From NCBI GenBank assembly GCA_047722305.1, contig JBDNYM010000052.1, forward strand, positions 1 to 14,686: a stretch of 14,686 nucleotides of DNA. The letters are read 5' to 3'. The notes under the pieces are model-generated. The model worked only from the letters and a program-made list of their open reading frames with translations. It had not been told where the DNA came from and ran no database searches. This DNA comes from JAKVJE01 sp047722305. Its GTDB lineage: Bacteria; Actinomycetota; Actinomycetes; Actinomycetales; Microbacteriaceae. Every line of letters begins with the position of its first letter. The first letter of the stretch is position 1. Below, piece by piece: positions 6,405 to 12,913 of the stretch. Both the position numbers and the translations under genes were made by a program.

Positions 6405-7355
6405 GTGAGCGACCCGAGCGAGCCTCCGAGGCGGATTTCGGCGTCCACCATCGTCTCGCTCAGCTCGAGTCTCGCGGAGGCGATCGCGAAGTCGATCGCC
6501 GCAGGCCTCACCGGCTCGGTCGCGCTGTTCGCCGAAGCGGTGCACACCTGGGCGGACACCGGCGACGCCCTCTTTCTCATCATCGCGGAGAAGGAGAGCG
6601 CCAAGCCCGCCGATGACGCGCATCCGTACGGTCATGGCCGCTCCATCTACACCTGGTCCCTTCTCGCCGCCCTCGGGATGTTCTCCATCGGCGGCGTGGC
6701 TTCGATCATGTCCGGCATCGAGGGCATCGGCTCGAAGGAGGCGGGCGGGGACTACGCCCTCGGCTACATCGTGCTCGCCCTCTCCCTCGTGCTGAACCTC
6801 GTCCCCTTCGCCCAGGCGGCCCTGGACATCATCCGCCGCGGCAGGCGGGAGCGGATGAGCATGCTCGAATACCTGGACCAGACATCGACGACGACCCTGC
6901 GTGCCGTGTTCGCCGACGGCCTGACCGGCGTCCTCGGCACGCTGCTCGCCGGCGCGGGGATGCTCGCCCACCAGCTCACCGGCAATGCGACGTGGGACGC
7001 GCTCGCCTCCATCGCCATCGGCGTGGTGCTGTGCCTCGTCGCGATCCGGCTGGCGAGCCGCAACGGTCAGTTCCTGCTGGGGCGGCCCGCACCTGGACCG
7101 CAACGGGACGACATCCTCGCCCAACTGCTCGGTGATCCGGACATCCGCCGGGTCACCTTCCTCTATACCGAGTTCGTCGGGGCCGGCCAGCTCGCGGTCG
7201 TCGCCGCGATCGAGGTCAGCGGGGAGCGCACGCAAGACGATCTCGCGCTCGCCCTCCAAGACATCGCCGACCGTCTTACGGACCGCCCCGAGATCATTCG
7301 CGCCGTCACGACCCTGTCCCGCCCGTCGACGCCAAGCCTCGCCGTGGGGATGTGA
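6405..7355 (+). CDS. Cation diffusion facilitator family transporter
   Basis: A 316-residue CDF transporter, a family that exports divalent metals (Zn, Fe, Mn, Co or Cd) in exchange for protons. Visible family marks are HTWAD (47-51, the HxxxD metal site of helix 2), HPYGHG (73-78) after that helix, and DALASIAIG (198-206) in the last membrane segment. A C-terminal cytoplasmic domain starts at about 225. The helix-5 site reads FADGLTGVLG (D171), with Gly at the fourth residue after the Asp, so metal selectivity may differ from zinc exporters. GTG 6405 follows the exporter stop with no gap, and AAGGAGGA (6393-6400) lies inside the exporter end, giving tight translational coupling. Pairing a DHA2 exporter with a CDF transporter suggests joint handling of a metal and a metal-binding or toxic compound (inference). 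Confidence 0.88.
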   Translation: MSDPSEPPRRISASTIVSLSSSLAEAIAKSIAAGLTGSVALFAEAVHTWADTGDALFLIIAEKESAKPADDAHPYGHGRSIYTWSLLAALGMFSIGGVASIMSGIEGIGSKEAGGDYALGYIVLALSLVLNLVPFAQAALDIIRRGRRERMSMLEYLDQTSTTTLRAVFADGLTGVLGTLLAGAGMLAHQLTGNATWDALASIAIGVVLCLVAIRLASRNGQFLLGRPAPGPQRDDILAQLLGDPDIRRVTFLYTEFVGAGQLAVVAAIEVSGERTQDDLALALQDIADRLTDRPEIIRAVTTLSRPSTPSLAVGM

Positions 7356-7397
7356 AAGCCAAGGGGCCCCACACCGCTCGTCCAGCACGAAGTCGAA

Positions 7398-7538
7398 ATG
7401 TTCGCCGATCAGAGCAATAGCGACGAGGACCTTGACTCCGATCTTAACGTCGAGCGTATGGCGGATTGGGAACGCAGGGTCGAAGCGGTGATCGAGAATA
7501 CTCTCGCCATGTACTACCCGGAGTACTCCGGACATTGA
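7398..7538 (+). CDS. Short acidic ORF, possible gene fragment
   Basis: A 46-codon frame beginning MFADQSNSDEDLDSDL and ending MYYPEYSGH. It is in the same frame as the upstream transporter and open from that gene's stop, with no ribosome binding site, so the ATG is not well supported. The acidic start and an aromatic C-terminus look protein-like, and the next frame continues with IDRRPKTAELVDAAAEEGSG, which also looks coding. This may be a frameshifted fragment of one longer protein. Family not recognised; function unknown. Confidence 0.3.
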   Translation: MFADQSNSDEDLDSDLNVERMADWERRVEAVIENTLAMYYPEYSGH

Positions 7539-7625
7539 TCGACCGCCGGCCAAAGACAGCCGAACTGGTTGACGCGGCTGCCGAGGAAGGCTCAGGGCTC
7601 AAGCGAGTAGTCGATCTGCCCGATG

Positions 7626-7755
7626 TCGCATCCGGTGGACTCCGAACCTCTTGGCGATCTCCCTGACAGGCGTTCCGGAGGCATATTCTTCGAGCAGCTG
7701 CGCGCGATCCGGGGAGTTCAATCGAGTTCGAGCACGCAGCCTTTTCTCGGCCGCC
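7626..7755 (-). pseudogene. Helix-turn-helix protein fragment (mobile element)
   Basis: Minus-strand translation contains RLNSPDRAQLLEEYASGTPV followed by REIAKRFGVHR. This is a helix-turn-helix of the type found in the short resolvase-like DNA-binding proteins that accompany serine recombinases. Homology-like sequence stops right after FGVHR (about 7632), where the family would continue with the rest of the recognition region, so the 3' part is missing. On the same strand the hairpin repeat lies just upstream. In copy 1 the hairpin lies just downstream of the recombinase, so the ancestral order was probably recombinase, hairpin, helix-turn-helix gene. Confidence 0.6.
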
Positions 7756-7757
7756 GA

Positions 7758-7896
7758 CCCTCGAACATCGCTCCGGGATGGACCGGACGTGAAGTCCGGT
7801 CCCCTTCCATTTGTGCGGATCAGGCTGTGCGGATCTGGCACGCAGGATTCGGGAGGAGGAGCCCCAGCGGGGCTCCGACGGCTCCGGCCAGCCCCA
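7758..7896. repeat. Mobile-element hairpin repeat, copy 2
   Basis: The best-preserved copy. It has the CCCTCGAACATCGCTCCG block (7758-7775), a perfect 9-bp stem GGACCGGAC/GTCCGGTCC (7780-7788 and 7794-7802, loop GTGAA), the 20-base block shared with 100-119 (7801-7820), and the second hairpin GGAGCCCC-AGC-GGGGCTCC (7858-7876). It then ends with GACGGCTCCGGCCAGCCCC. Compared with copy 1 it has an extra short segment containing a repeated TGCGGAT (7821-7840). Neither hairpin has a T-tract. The copy ends about 35 bases before the leuA leader -10 box. Confidence 0.75.
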
Positions 7897-7930
7897 TCTG
7901 CAAGGGCCGAACCCCCTCCTCGCCACATGC

Positions 7931-7942
7931 TACGGTGACCCC
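7931..7942 (+). promoter_or_regulatory. leuA leader -10 region
   Basis: An extended -10-like element TGCTACGGT ends at 7936, and the leader peptide ATG follows 6 bases later, so transcription probably starts at that ATG (leaderless). No good -35 is seen 16-18 bases upstream; the accessory repeat ends at about 7896, close to where the -35 would lie. Confidence 0.5.
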
Positions 7943-7987
7943 ATGCGTTCGGTGCAGCTGTTGCTAAACCGCCGCGGCGAGTTCTAG
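7943..7987 (+). CDS. leuA leucine leader peptide
   Basis: A 14-residue peptide MRSVQLLLNRRGEF with three consecutive leucine codons (CTG, TTG and the rare CTA, 7958-7966), ending in TAG 82 bases before leuA. The leucine run, the position and the overlap with strong RNA stems are what is expected of an attenuation leader that senses leucyl-tRNA. CTA is a rare codon in DNA this GC-rich, which would sharpen stalling. It probably has no 5' untranslated region (see the -10 box). Leucine attenuation upstream of leuA has been proposed for actinobacteria. Confidence 0.75.
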   Translation: MRSVQLLLNRRGEF

Positions 7988-8049
7988 TTCACAGACCTCC
8001 CTCGCCGCGGAGTTTCGTCGTGGTCTTCCGTGCGGTCGTCGTCGACCGC
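7966..8049 (+). promoter_or_regulatory. leuA attenuator RNA stems
   Basis: CCGCGGCGAG (7972-7981) pairs perfectly with CTCGCCGCGG (8001-8010), extended by AAAC (7966-7969) with GTTT (8012-8015) across a small bulge. The left arm lies inside the leader peptide, right after its leucine codons, so a ribosome stalled there would melt the stem. A second stem, GCGGTCG/CGACCGC (8032-8038 and 8043-8049), lies just before leuA. No T-tract follows, so control may be through leuA translation or Rho instead of an intrinsic terminator. Which stems are exclusive of each other was not resolved. Confidence 0.65.
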
Positions 8050-8069
8050 CCTCGAAGAAGAGAACGCCC

Positions 8070-9806
8070 ATGCAGAACCGTCAGCAGCCCAGCTCCCTCC
8101 CCGTCCACAAGTACACGCCGTATCACCAGCAGTTCCGCGTCGAGCTGCCGGATCGGACCTGGCCCGACCGCCATTTCACCCACGCGCCGCGCTGGTGCGC
8201 CGTCGACCTGCGCGACGGTAACCAGGCGCTGGTGGACCCGATGGACCCGGAGCGCAAGCGCATCCTGTTCGACCTGCTGGTGCAGTTGGGGTTCAAGGAG
8301 ATCGAGGTCGGCTTCCCGTCGGCCAGCCAGACCGACTTCGACTTCGTCCGGTCGCTGATCGAGGACGGCGCCATCCCCGACGACGTGACCATCCAGGTGC
8401 TCACCCAGGCGCGCGAGCACCTCGTCCACCGCACCTATGAGGCGCTGGCGGGCGCCAGACGCGCCGTCGTCCACTTCTATAATTCGACGTCGGTGCTGCA
8501 GCGCGACGTGGTCTTCCAGAAGGATCGCGCCGGCATCATCGACATCGCCGTCGGGGCCGCGCAGCTGTGCCGCAGCCTGGAGGGCGCCATCCCCGGCACC
8601 GAGATCACCTACGAGTACTCCCCCGAGTCGTACACCGGCACCGAGCTCGATTTCGCCGCCGAGATCGGCAACCGGGTGATCGAGGTGATCGATCCGACGC
8701 CCGCGCATCCCATGATCCTGAACCTGCCCTCCACCGTCGAGATGACCACCCCGAACGTCTACGCGGATTCCATCGAGTGGATGGGACGGCACCTCGACCG
8801 CCGCGACGCGGTGATCCTCTCACTGCATCCGCACAACGACCGCGGCACCGGCGTGGCGACCGCCGAGTTGGGCTTCCTGGCCGGCGCCGACCGCATCGAG
8901 GGCTGCCTGTTCGGCAACGGGGAGCGCACCGGCAACGTCGACCTGGTCACGCTGGCGCTCAACCTGTTCACGCAGGGAGTCGACCCGCAGCTCGATCTGA
9001 GCGACATCCCGCACGTGCGCAGCGTCGTGGAGCACTGCACCCGCATCCCGGTTCCCGAGCGCGCCCCGTACGGCGGCGACCTGGTGTTCACGGCATTCTC
9101 CGGTTCGCATCAGGACGCGATCAAGAAGGGCATGGAACGGATGCGGCAGGATGCGGAGGCGGCCGGCAAGGGATTCAACGACATCCCGTGGGCCGTCCCC
9201 TATCTGCCGATCGACCCGAAGGACATCGGCCGCGACTACGAGGCGATCATCCGCGTCAACTCGCAGTCGGGCAAGGGCGGCATCGCCTACCTGCTCAAGG
9301 CTGACCACCACCTCGACCTGCCCAAGCGGCTGCAGACCGAGTTCTCCCACGTCGTCCAGCACCGGACCGATGCGGAGGGCACCGAGATCACCAGCGACCA
9401 GATCTGGTCGACGTTCAGCGACGAGTATCTGCCGGCCGCCGAAGCCGGGCGCCAGTGGGGGCGGTTCGAGCTGCTCGGCCTCCACACCAGTAACGAGCAG
9501 GACGGCGAAGTGCGCATCGACGCCAAGCTGCGCGACGGCGATCAGGTCGAGCCGGCGACGGCGCGCGGCAACGGCCCGCTCGACGCGTTCGTGCGCGCCC
9601 TGCAGACCCGCGGCGTGGACGTGCAGGTCGAGGACTACGTCGAGCACGCCCTGACCGCGGGCGGGGACGCCGTGGCCGCCGCCTACGTCGAGGCCAACGT
9701 GGACGGGCGACAGCTGTGGGGCGTGGGCATCGACCCGGATATCGCCACGGCGTCGCTGAAAGCCGTCGTGTCGGCGGTCAACCGGTCGGCGCGGGACCGC
9801 GCTTGA
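8070..9806 (+). CDS. leuA: 2-isopropylmalate synthase
   Basis: The first committed enzyme of leucine synthesis, joining acetyl-CoA and 2-oxoisovalerate to 2-isopropylmalate; 578 residues, the long form typical of actinobacteria and fungi. The N-terminal TIM barrel carries the R48-D49 pair (DLRDGNQAL), the metal ligands H253 and H255 (SLHPHNDRGTG) and N289 (GNGERTGN). A linker and, from about residue 430, the C-terminal allosteric domain that binds leucine for feedback inhibition follow. The start ATG 8070 has only a purine-rich stretch (AAGAAGAG) upstream. It is controlled by the leader peptide and stems at 7943-8049, so leucine would act both on expression and on the enzyme. The open frame is intact. 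Confidence 0.96.
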   Translation: MQNRQQPSSLPVHKYTPYHQQFRVELPDRTWPDRHFTHAPRWCAVDLRDGNQALVDPMDPERKRILFDLLVQLGFKEIEVGFPSASQTDFDFVRSLIEDGAIPDDVTIQVLTQAREHLVHRTYEALAGARRAVVHFYNSTSVLQRDVVFQKDRAGIIDIAVGAAQLCRSLEGAIPGTEITYEYSPESYTGTELDFAAEIGNRVIEVIDPTPAHPMILNLPSTVEMTTPNVYADSIEWMGRHLDRRDAVILSLHPHNDRGTGVATAELGFLAGADRIEGCLFGNGERTGNVDLVTLALNLFTQGVDPQLDLSDIPHVRSVVEHCTRIPVPERAPYGGDLVFTAFSGSHQDAIKKGMERMRQDAEAAGKGFNDIPWAVPYLPIDPKDIGRDYEAIIRVNSQSGKGGIAYLLKADHHLDLPKRLQTEFSHVVQHRTDAEGTEITSDQIWSTFSDEYLPAAEAGRQWGRFELLGLHTSNEQDGEVRIDAKLRDGDQVEPATARGNGPLDAFVRALQTRGVDVQVEDYVEHALTAGGDAVAAAYVEANVDGRQLWGVGIDPDIATASLKAVVSAVNRSARDRA

Positions 9807-9985
9807 CCAGGTGCTGCGGGGACTCGACCAGGGTCACCTCCATGGTCGGGAACACGGGGCTCCTTGAGGCGCCCCGCCGGCGCGGTGCCGTCGCGACGCC
9901 CCAGCACCACGTGCGCATGCAGCGCCGGCCCGTCGTCCGCCATCGCGATGTCTCCGATGCACGCGGCGAGCTCCATCTGCTCATC
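9778..9985 (-). pseudogene. Broken PPC/DUF296 domain gene
   Basis: Minus-strand translation reads DEQMELAACIGDIAMADDGP and then ALHAHVVLGRRDG, the C-terminal half of the PPC (DUF296) domain, a small trimeric fold with a conserved His pair in HAHVVLG. After RLKE the frame shifts by one and resumes as FPTMEVTLVESPQHLVKR, ending at a stop (9780-9778) that overlaps the end of leuA by 29 bases. The first half of the domain (about 50 or more residues) is missing, and no start with a ribosome site is present. The gene is therefore truncated and frameshifted. Intact family members are small stand-alone proteins of unclear role. Confidence 0.75.
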
Positions 9986-10049
9986 TCCCCCAGCGTTTCG
10001 GGTGCGAACCGATCGTGCCCGGATCGGACGTCCAGCGCCGGTCGACTGC

Positions 10050-10988
10050 TCACCGTTGGAAAGCCCGCCACACCGCGGCGATGTCTTCGCCGCCAGCCCC
10101 CGCATCGGCGGCGTCGGAGTACAGCTCGTCGAGCGCATCCAGCAGGGAGCGGGCGACGCCAGGCGTCTCATCCCGGGCCAGCCGCACGTCCTTGAGCAGC
10201 CCCGCCACCGCGAACTGCGGGTCGAAGGCGCGGTTCAGGATGGCGTTGCCCTTGGTCTGCGCGTAGGGGCTGTCGGGCCCGGTGCCGTCGAGCGCGGTGA
10301 GGACGAGGCGCGGGTCCACGCCGAGCCGCTCGGCGATCGTGAGGGACTGGCCGATGCCGGCGGTGATCGTCGCGATCCAGGTGTTCACCGCGATCTTGAG
10401 CGCCGACGCGGCGGGCGGCTTCTCCCCCGCCCGCACTGTGCGCGAGGCCACCGCGTCGATCACCGGAGCCAAGGCGGCGACGGCGCCGTCATCGCCCGCG
10501 AGCAGCGCGGTGAGATTCCCATCGCGGGCGGGCTGTTTCGTGCCGAGCATCGGAGCGTCGACGTACCGCACGCCGGCACGGTCCGCCTGCCGTGCGAAAT
10601 CCGCTGCAGCCCGCGCACCCACGGTGGAGGACTGCATCCAGATCGCCCCAGTGCCCATTTCAGAAGCGCCCATTTCAGAAGCGCCCATTTCAGAAGCGCT
10701 CATTTCAGAAGCGCTCATTGCGGGCAAGGCGGAGGCCATCACCTCTCGCACGGCCGCCGCATCGAAGAGCATGGTCAGCACGGCATCCGCGCCGGCCACC
10801 GCGTCCGCCGCGGTCGGTGCCACGTTCGCTTTCCCGGCGAACGGCCGCGCACGTTCAGGAGAGCGGTTCCACACCGTGACATCGAGGCCGGCATCGATGA
10901 GGCGGTCGGCCATCCCGGAGCCCATCGTCCCCAGGCCCAACACCGCGACGGATCGCACGAGTTCTGGTTCTTCTGCTTCAGCGCTCAT
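10050..10988 (-). CDS. NAD(P)-dependent beta-hydroxyacid dehydrogenase-like
   Basis: A 312-residue member of the 3-hydroxyisobutyrate dehydrogenase/6-phosphogluconate dehydrogenase superfamily. The Rossmann start is VRSVAVLGLGTMG (11-23), the substrate loop YVDAPMLGTKQPARDG (142-157) and the catalytic region ASALKIAVNTW (K198, N202) is followed by the all-helical C-terminal domain. The loop GTKQ replaces the usual SGG, so the substrate is not the standard hydroxyisobutyrate; imine-reductase-like members are possible. ATG 10988 was chosen because conservation starts a few residues later; upstream ATGs would add a non-homologous stretch. Residues 92-111 are four SEM-containing pentapeptides encoded by a 15-bp tandem repeat, inserted between Rossmann elements. 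It is divergent from the amidase gene. Confidence 0.88.
   Translation of the reverse strand: MSAEAEEPELVRSVAVLGLGTMGSGMADRLIDAGLDVTVWNRSPERARPFAGKANVAPTAADAVAGADAVLTMLFDAAAVREVMASALPAMSASEMSASEMGASEMGASEMGTGAIWMQSSTVGARAAADFARQADRAGVRYVDAPMLGTKQPARDGNLTALLAGDDGAVAALAPVIDAVASRTVRAGEKPPAASALKIAVNTWIATITAGIGQSLTIAERLGVDPRLVLTALDGTGPDSPYAQTKGNAILNRAFDPQFAVAGLLKDVRLARDETPGVARSLLDALDELYSDAADAGAGGEDIAAVWRAFQR
10654..10719. repeat. 15-bp tandem repeat inside the oxidoreductase gene
   Basis: Four full units of CCCATTTCAGAAGCG (the last with CTC for CCC) at 10654-10713, then a partial unit. The repeat keeps frame and encodes [SG]ASEM repeats on the minus strand. The units are less GC-rich than the rest of the gene. 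Units 1-3 are identical, as expected for a young repeat that expands by slippage. Confidence 0.92.
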
Positions 10989-11414
10989 GGCCGATACATG
11001 TACGCCCTGTGCCTCAAAGATGGCGGAGAGCCGGACCGACCCGAAGACGTACATACCTCGCCGAGGCCGCACGCGCTGCCTTGGAAGCGACTCAGCCGAG
11101 GGCGGCGCCGGCAGCTCGCCGCGTCCACTCGCCGGGCGGGGCAGCTCACAAAATCTGCCAGCCCCACCGCCGTTCTGCCAGCGAGCGTGCCCTCCATGGC
11201 AGAACCCCCGACATCCGGCTGATTCACTGCTGCCCAGTCAGCGCCCCTCCCCGTTCCAGACGGCGAGGCGCCCCGCGCCGCCGGCGCAACCGGAGCATGA
11301 TGAACGGACGAGCCGTTCGAGAGGAACCCCGAGCCTGGCCGACCATCCCGGTTCCGGTTTCGGAACTCCGGGCAGAGCACATCGTCCTGCCGCCTCCCGG
11401 ACGAGAGGAGCAGC
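10989..11414. other. Divergent intergenic region
   Basis: 426 bases between the divergent oxidoreductase and amidase genes, with no convincing coding. The part nearest the oxidoreductase has an 8-base palindrome TACATGTA (10995-11002) directly before its start. The part nearest the amidase has the GTTCCG inverted repeat (11351-11366) and a good ribosome site. The middle, 11070-11340, shows nothing recognisable. Confidence 0.55.
11351..11366. promoter_or_regulatory. Inverted repeat upstream of amidase
   Basis: GTTCCG (11351-11356), GTTT, CGGAAC (11361-11366) is a perfect 6-4-6 inverted repeat 48 bases before the amidase ATG. It could be an operator or a short stem in the 5' untranslated RNA. 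No clear promoter boxes were found around it. Confidence 0.4.
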
Positions 11415-12848
11415 ATGGCCATCCCCCAGGATCAGACCGACCTCGCCTATCTGAGCGCCGCGGAGTGTCTGCGGCGCTACCGCAGCGGGGACCTGTCCCC
11501 CGTCGACGTGCTGCAGGCGCAGCAGGCGCGCCACGCGGAGATCGGCGAGCGGGTCAACGCGTTCACCGAGACCATGGACGACTGGGCGCTGCAGCGCGCC
11601 CGCGAGTCCGAGGCCCGGTACCGGGACGGCGACCCGCTGCCGCTGGACGGCATCACGGTCGGCATCAAGGAGAAGCACGCGATCAAGGGCTACCGCATCA
11701 CCCAGGGCTCCACCGCGTGGGACGGCGAGGTGCCCGACCGGAGCACCCCGTACGTCGAGCGGCTGCTGGACGCCGGCGTCGTCCCCGTCGGCCGCACCAC
11801 CACCCCCGAGTTCTGCATCGCCCCGTTCACCCACACCGACATGTGGGGCGTGACCCCGTCCGCCTGGAACGCCGACTTCGCCGCCGGCGGGTCATCGGGC
11901 GGGTCGGGTGCCGCACTGGCCGCCGGACTGGTGACGCTGGCGACCGGCTCCGACATCGGCGGGTCGACGCGCATCCCGTCGGCCTTCAACGGCGTGTACG
12001 GGTTCAAGGGCCCCTACGGGCGTATCCCCGGCAACGGCGCGATGGCCCTGGAGTACTTCCGCGGCGACTCGGCCATGGGGCGCGGCGTCGAGGATGTGCG
12101 CCTCATGCAGAACGTCATGTCGGGTCCCAGCCCCCGCGACCACGCTTCGCTGCGGCCCAAGCTGGTCATCCCCGAAGAGCAGCCCGGTGTCGAGGGGCTG
12201 CGCATCGCCCTGGACTTCACCCTGGGCGATTTCCTGGTCGACGACGAGATCATCGCCAATACCCGCGCACTGGCCGATGGCCTCGCCGCCCGCGGGGCGG
12301 AGATCGTCGAGGTGCACGTGCCGTGGACGCGCGAGATGCTGATGCGCGCCGTGTCGATGCACTTCGCGCTGATGGAGATCCCGTGGATCCAGGAATCATC
12401 GGCCGCGCACCCGGAACGACTGCTCGACTACACCCGCGCGATCCTCGAGCAGATGGGCCCGCTGGTCGGCAAGACCACCCTGTACGACTCGGCGCGGGCC
12501 GAGGCGCCGGTGCAGGAGGCGCTCGCCCAGGCCATGGTCGGATTCGACGCCCTGCTGTGCCCCACCACGGCCGCGGTCGGGCTGCCCGCCGGAGACTCGC
12601 TGGTGGGCGGCGTCGAGATCAACGGCACCAAGGTGCCCTCGCTGGAGGCCGTCATGAGCACCCCGTTCAACGTCTGCAACCGGTGCCCCATCATGGCCGC
12701 CCCGACCGGCCACGCCGCCAACGGGATGCCCACCGGCGTCCAGATCGTGGGGCAGACCTACGACGACCTGACCGTGTTCCGCATCGCCGCCGTCGCCCAG
12801 GAGGTGACCGGCTGGGACTACTCCCGCGGGCACCGGCCGGAGCTGTAG
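11415..12848 (+). CDS. Amidase signature family enzyme
   Basis: A 477-residue amidase-signature hydrolase, which cleaves C-N bonds of amides by a Ser-cisSer-Lys triad. K85 (GIKEKHAIKG), S160 in GGSSGGSGAA and S184 in GSDIGGSTR are in the expected places, with the canonical 24-residue spacing between the two serines. The length is normal for a stand-alone amidase. It is not GatA: no gatC or gatB is nearby and the substrate-binding parts differ. GAGAGGAG (11402-11409) gives a strong ribosome site. The substrate is unknown, and the neighbouring oxidoreductase does not identify a pathway. Its end faces the phosphatase gene. Confidence 0.92.
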   Translation: MAIPQDQTDLAYLSAAECLRRYRSGDLSPVDVLQAQQARHAEIGERVNAFTETMDDWALQRARESEARYRDGDPLPLDGITVGIKEKHAIKGYRITQGSTAWDGEVPDRSTPYVERLLDAGVVPVGRTTTPEFCIAPFTHTDMWGVTPSAWNADFAAGGSSGGSGAALAAGLVTLATGSDIGGSTRIPSAFNGVYGFKGPYGRIPGNGAMALEYFRGDSAMGRGVEDVRLMQNVMSGPSPRDHASLRPKLVIPEEQPGVEGLRIALDFTLGDFLVDDEIIANTRALADGLAARGAEIVEVHVPWTREMLMRAVSMHFALMEIPWIQESSAAHPERLLDYTRAILEQMGPLVGKTTLYDSARAEAPVQEALAQAMVGFDALLCPTTAAVGLPAGDSLVGGVEINGTKVPSLEAVMSTPFNVCNRCPIMAAPTGHAANGMPTGVQIVGQTYDDLTVFRIAAVAQEVTGWDYSRGHRPEL

Positions 12849-12852
12849 GCGC

Positions 12853-12906
12853 GGAGCGGAGAAGGGATCGCTCCTGGCAGCTGTCGCGAAATTTGCAACA
12901 ACTGCC
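12853..12906. terminator. Possible bidirectional terminator
   Basis: Two stems fill the 65-base gap between convergent genes. One is GGAGCG/CGCTCC (12853-12858 and 12869-12874). The other is an 11-base imperfect stem, GGCAGCTGTCG with CAACAACTGCC (12876-12886 and 12896-12906, two mismatches), around an AAATTT-containing loop. Position fits a terminator for both genes, but there is no proper T-tract. Confidence 0.4.
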
Positions 12907-12913
12907 GTCGGCG

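Noticed and set aside
4695..7553. A 952-codon open frame on the minus strand
   Set aside because: It runs antisense to the exporter and transporter, is extremely rich in Arg, Asp, Glu, Gly and His with no domain motifs, and is a typical GC-rich shadow of real genes.
9864..11222. A 452-codon plus-strand frame
   Set aside because: It is antisense to the oxidoreductase, which has a clear Rossmann fold; the translation is low-complexity and has no recognisable domain.
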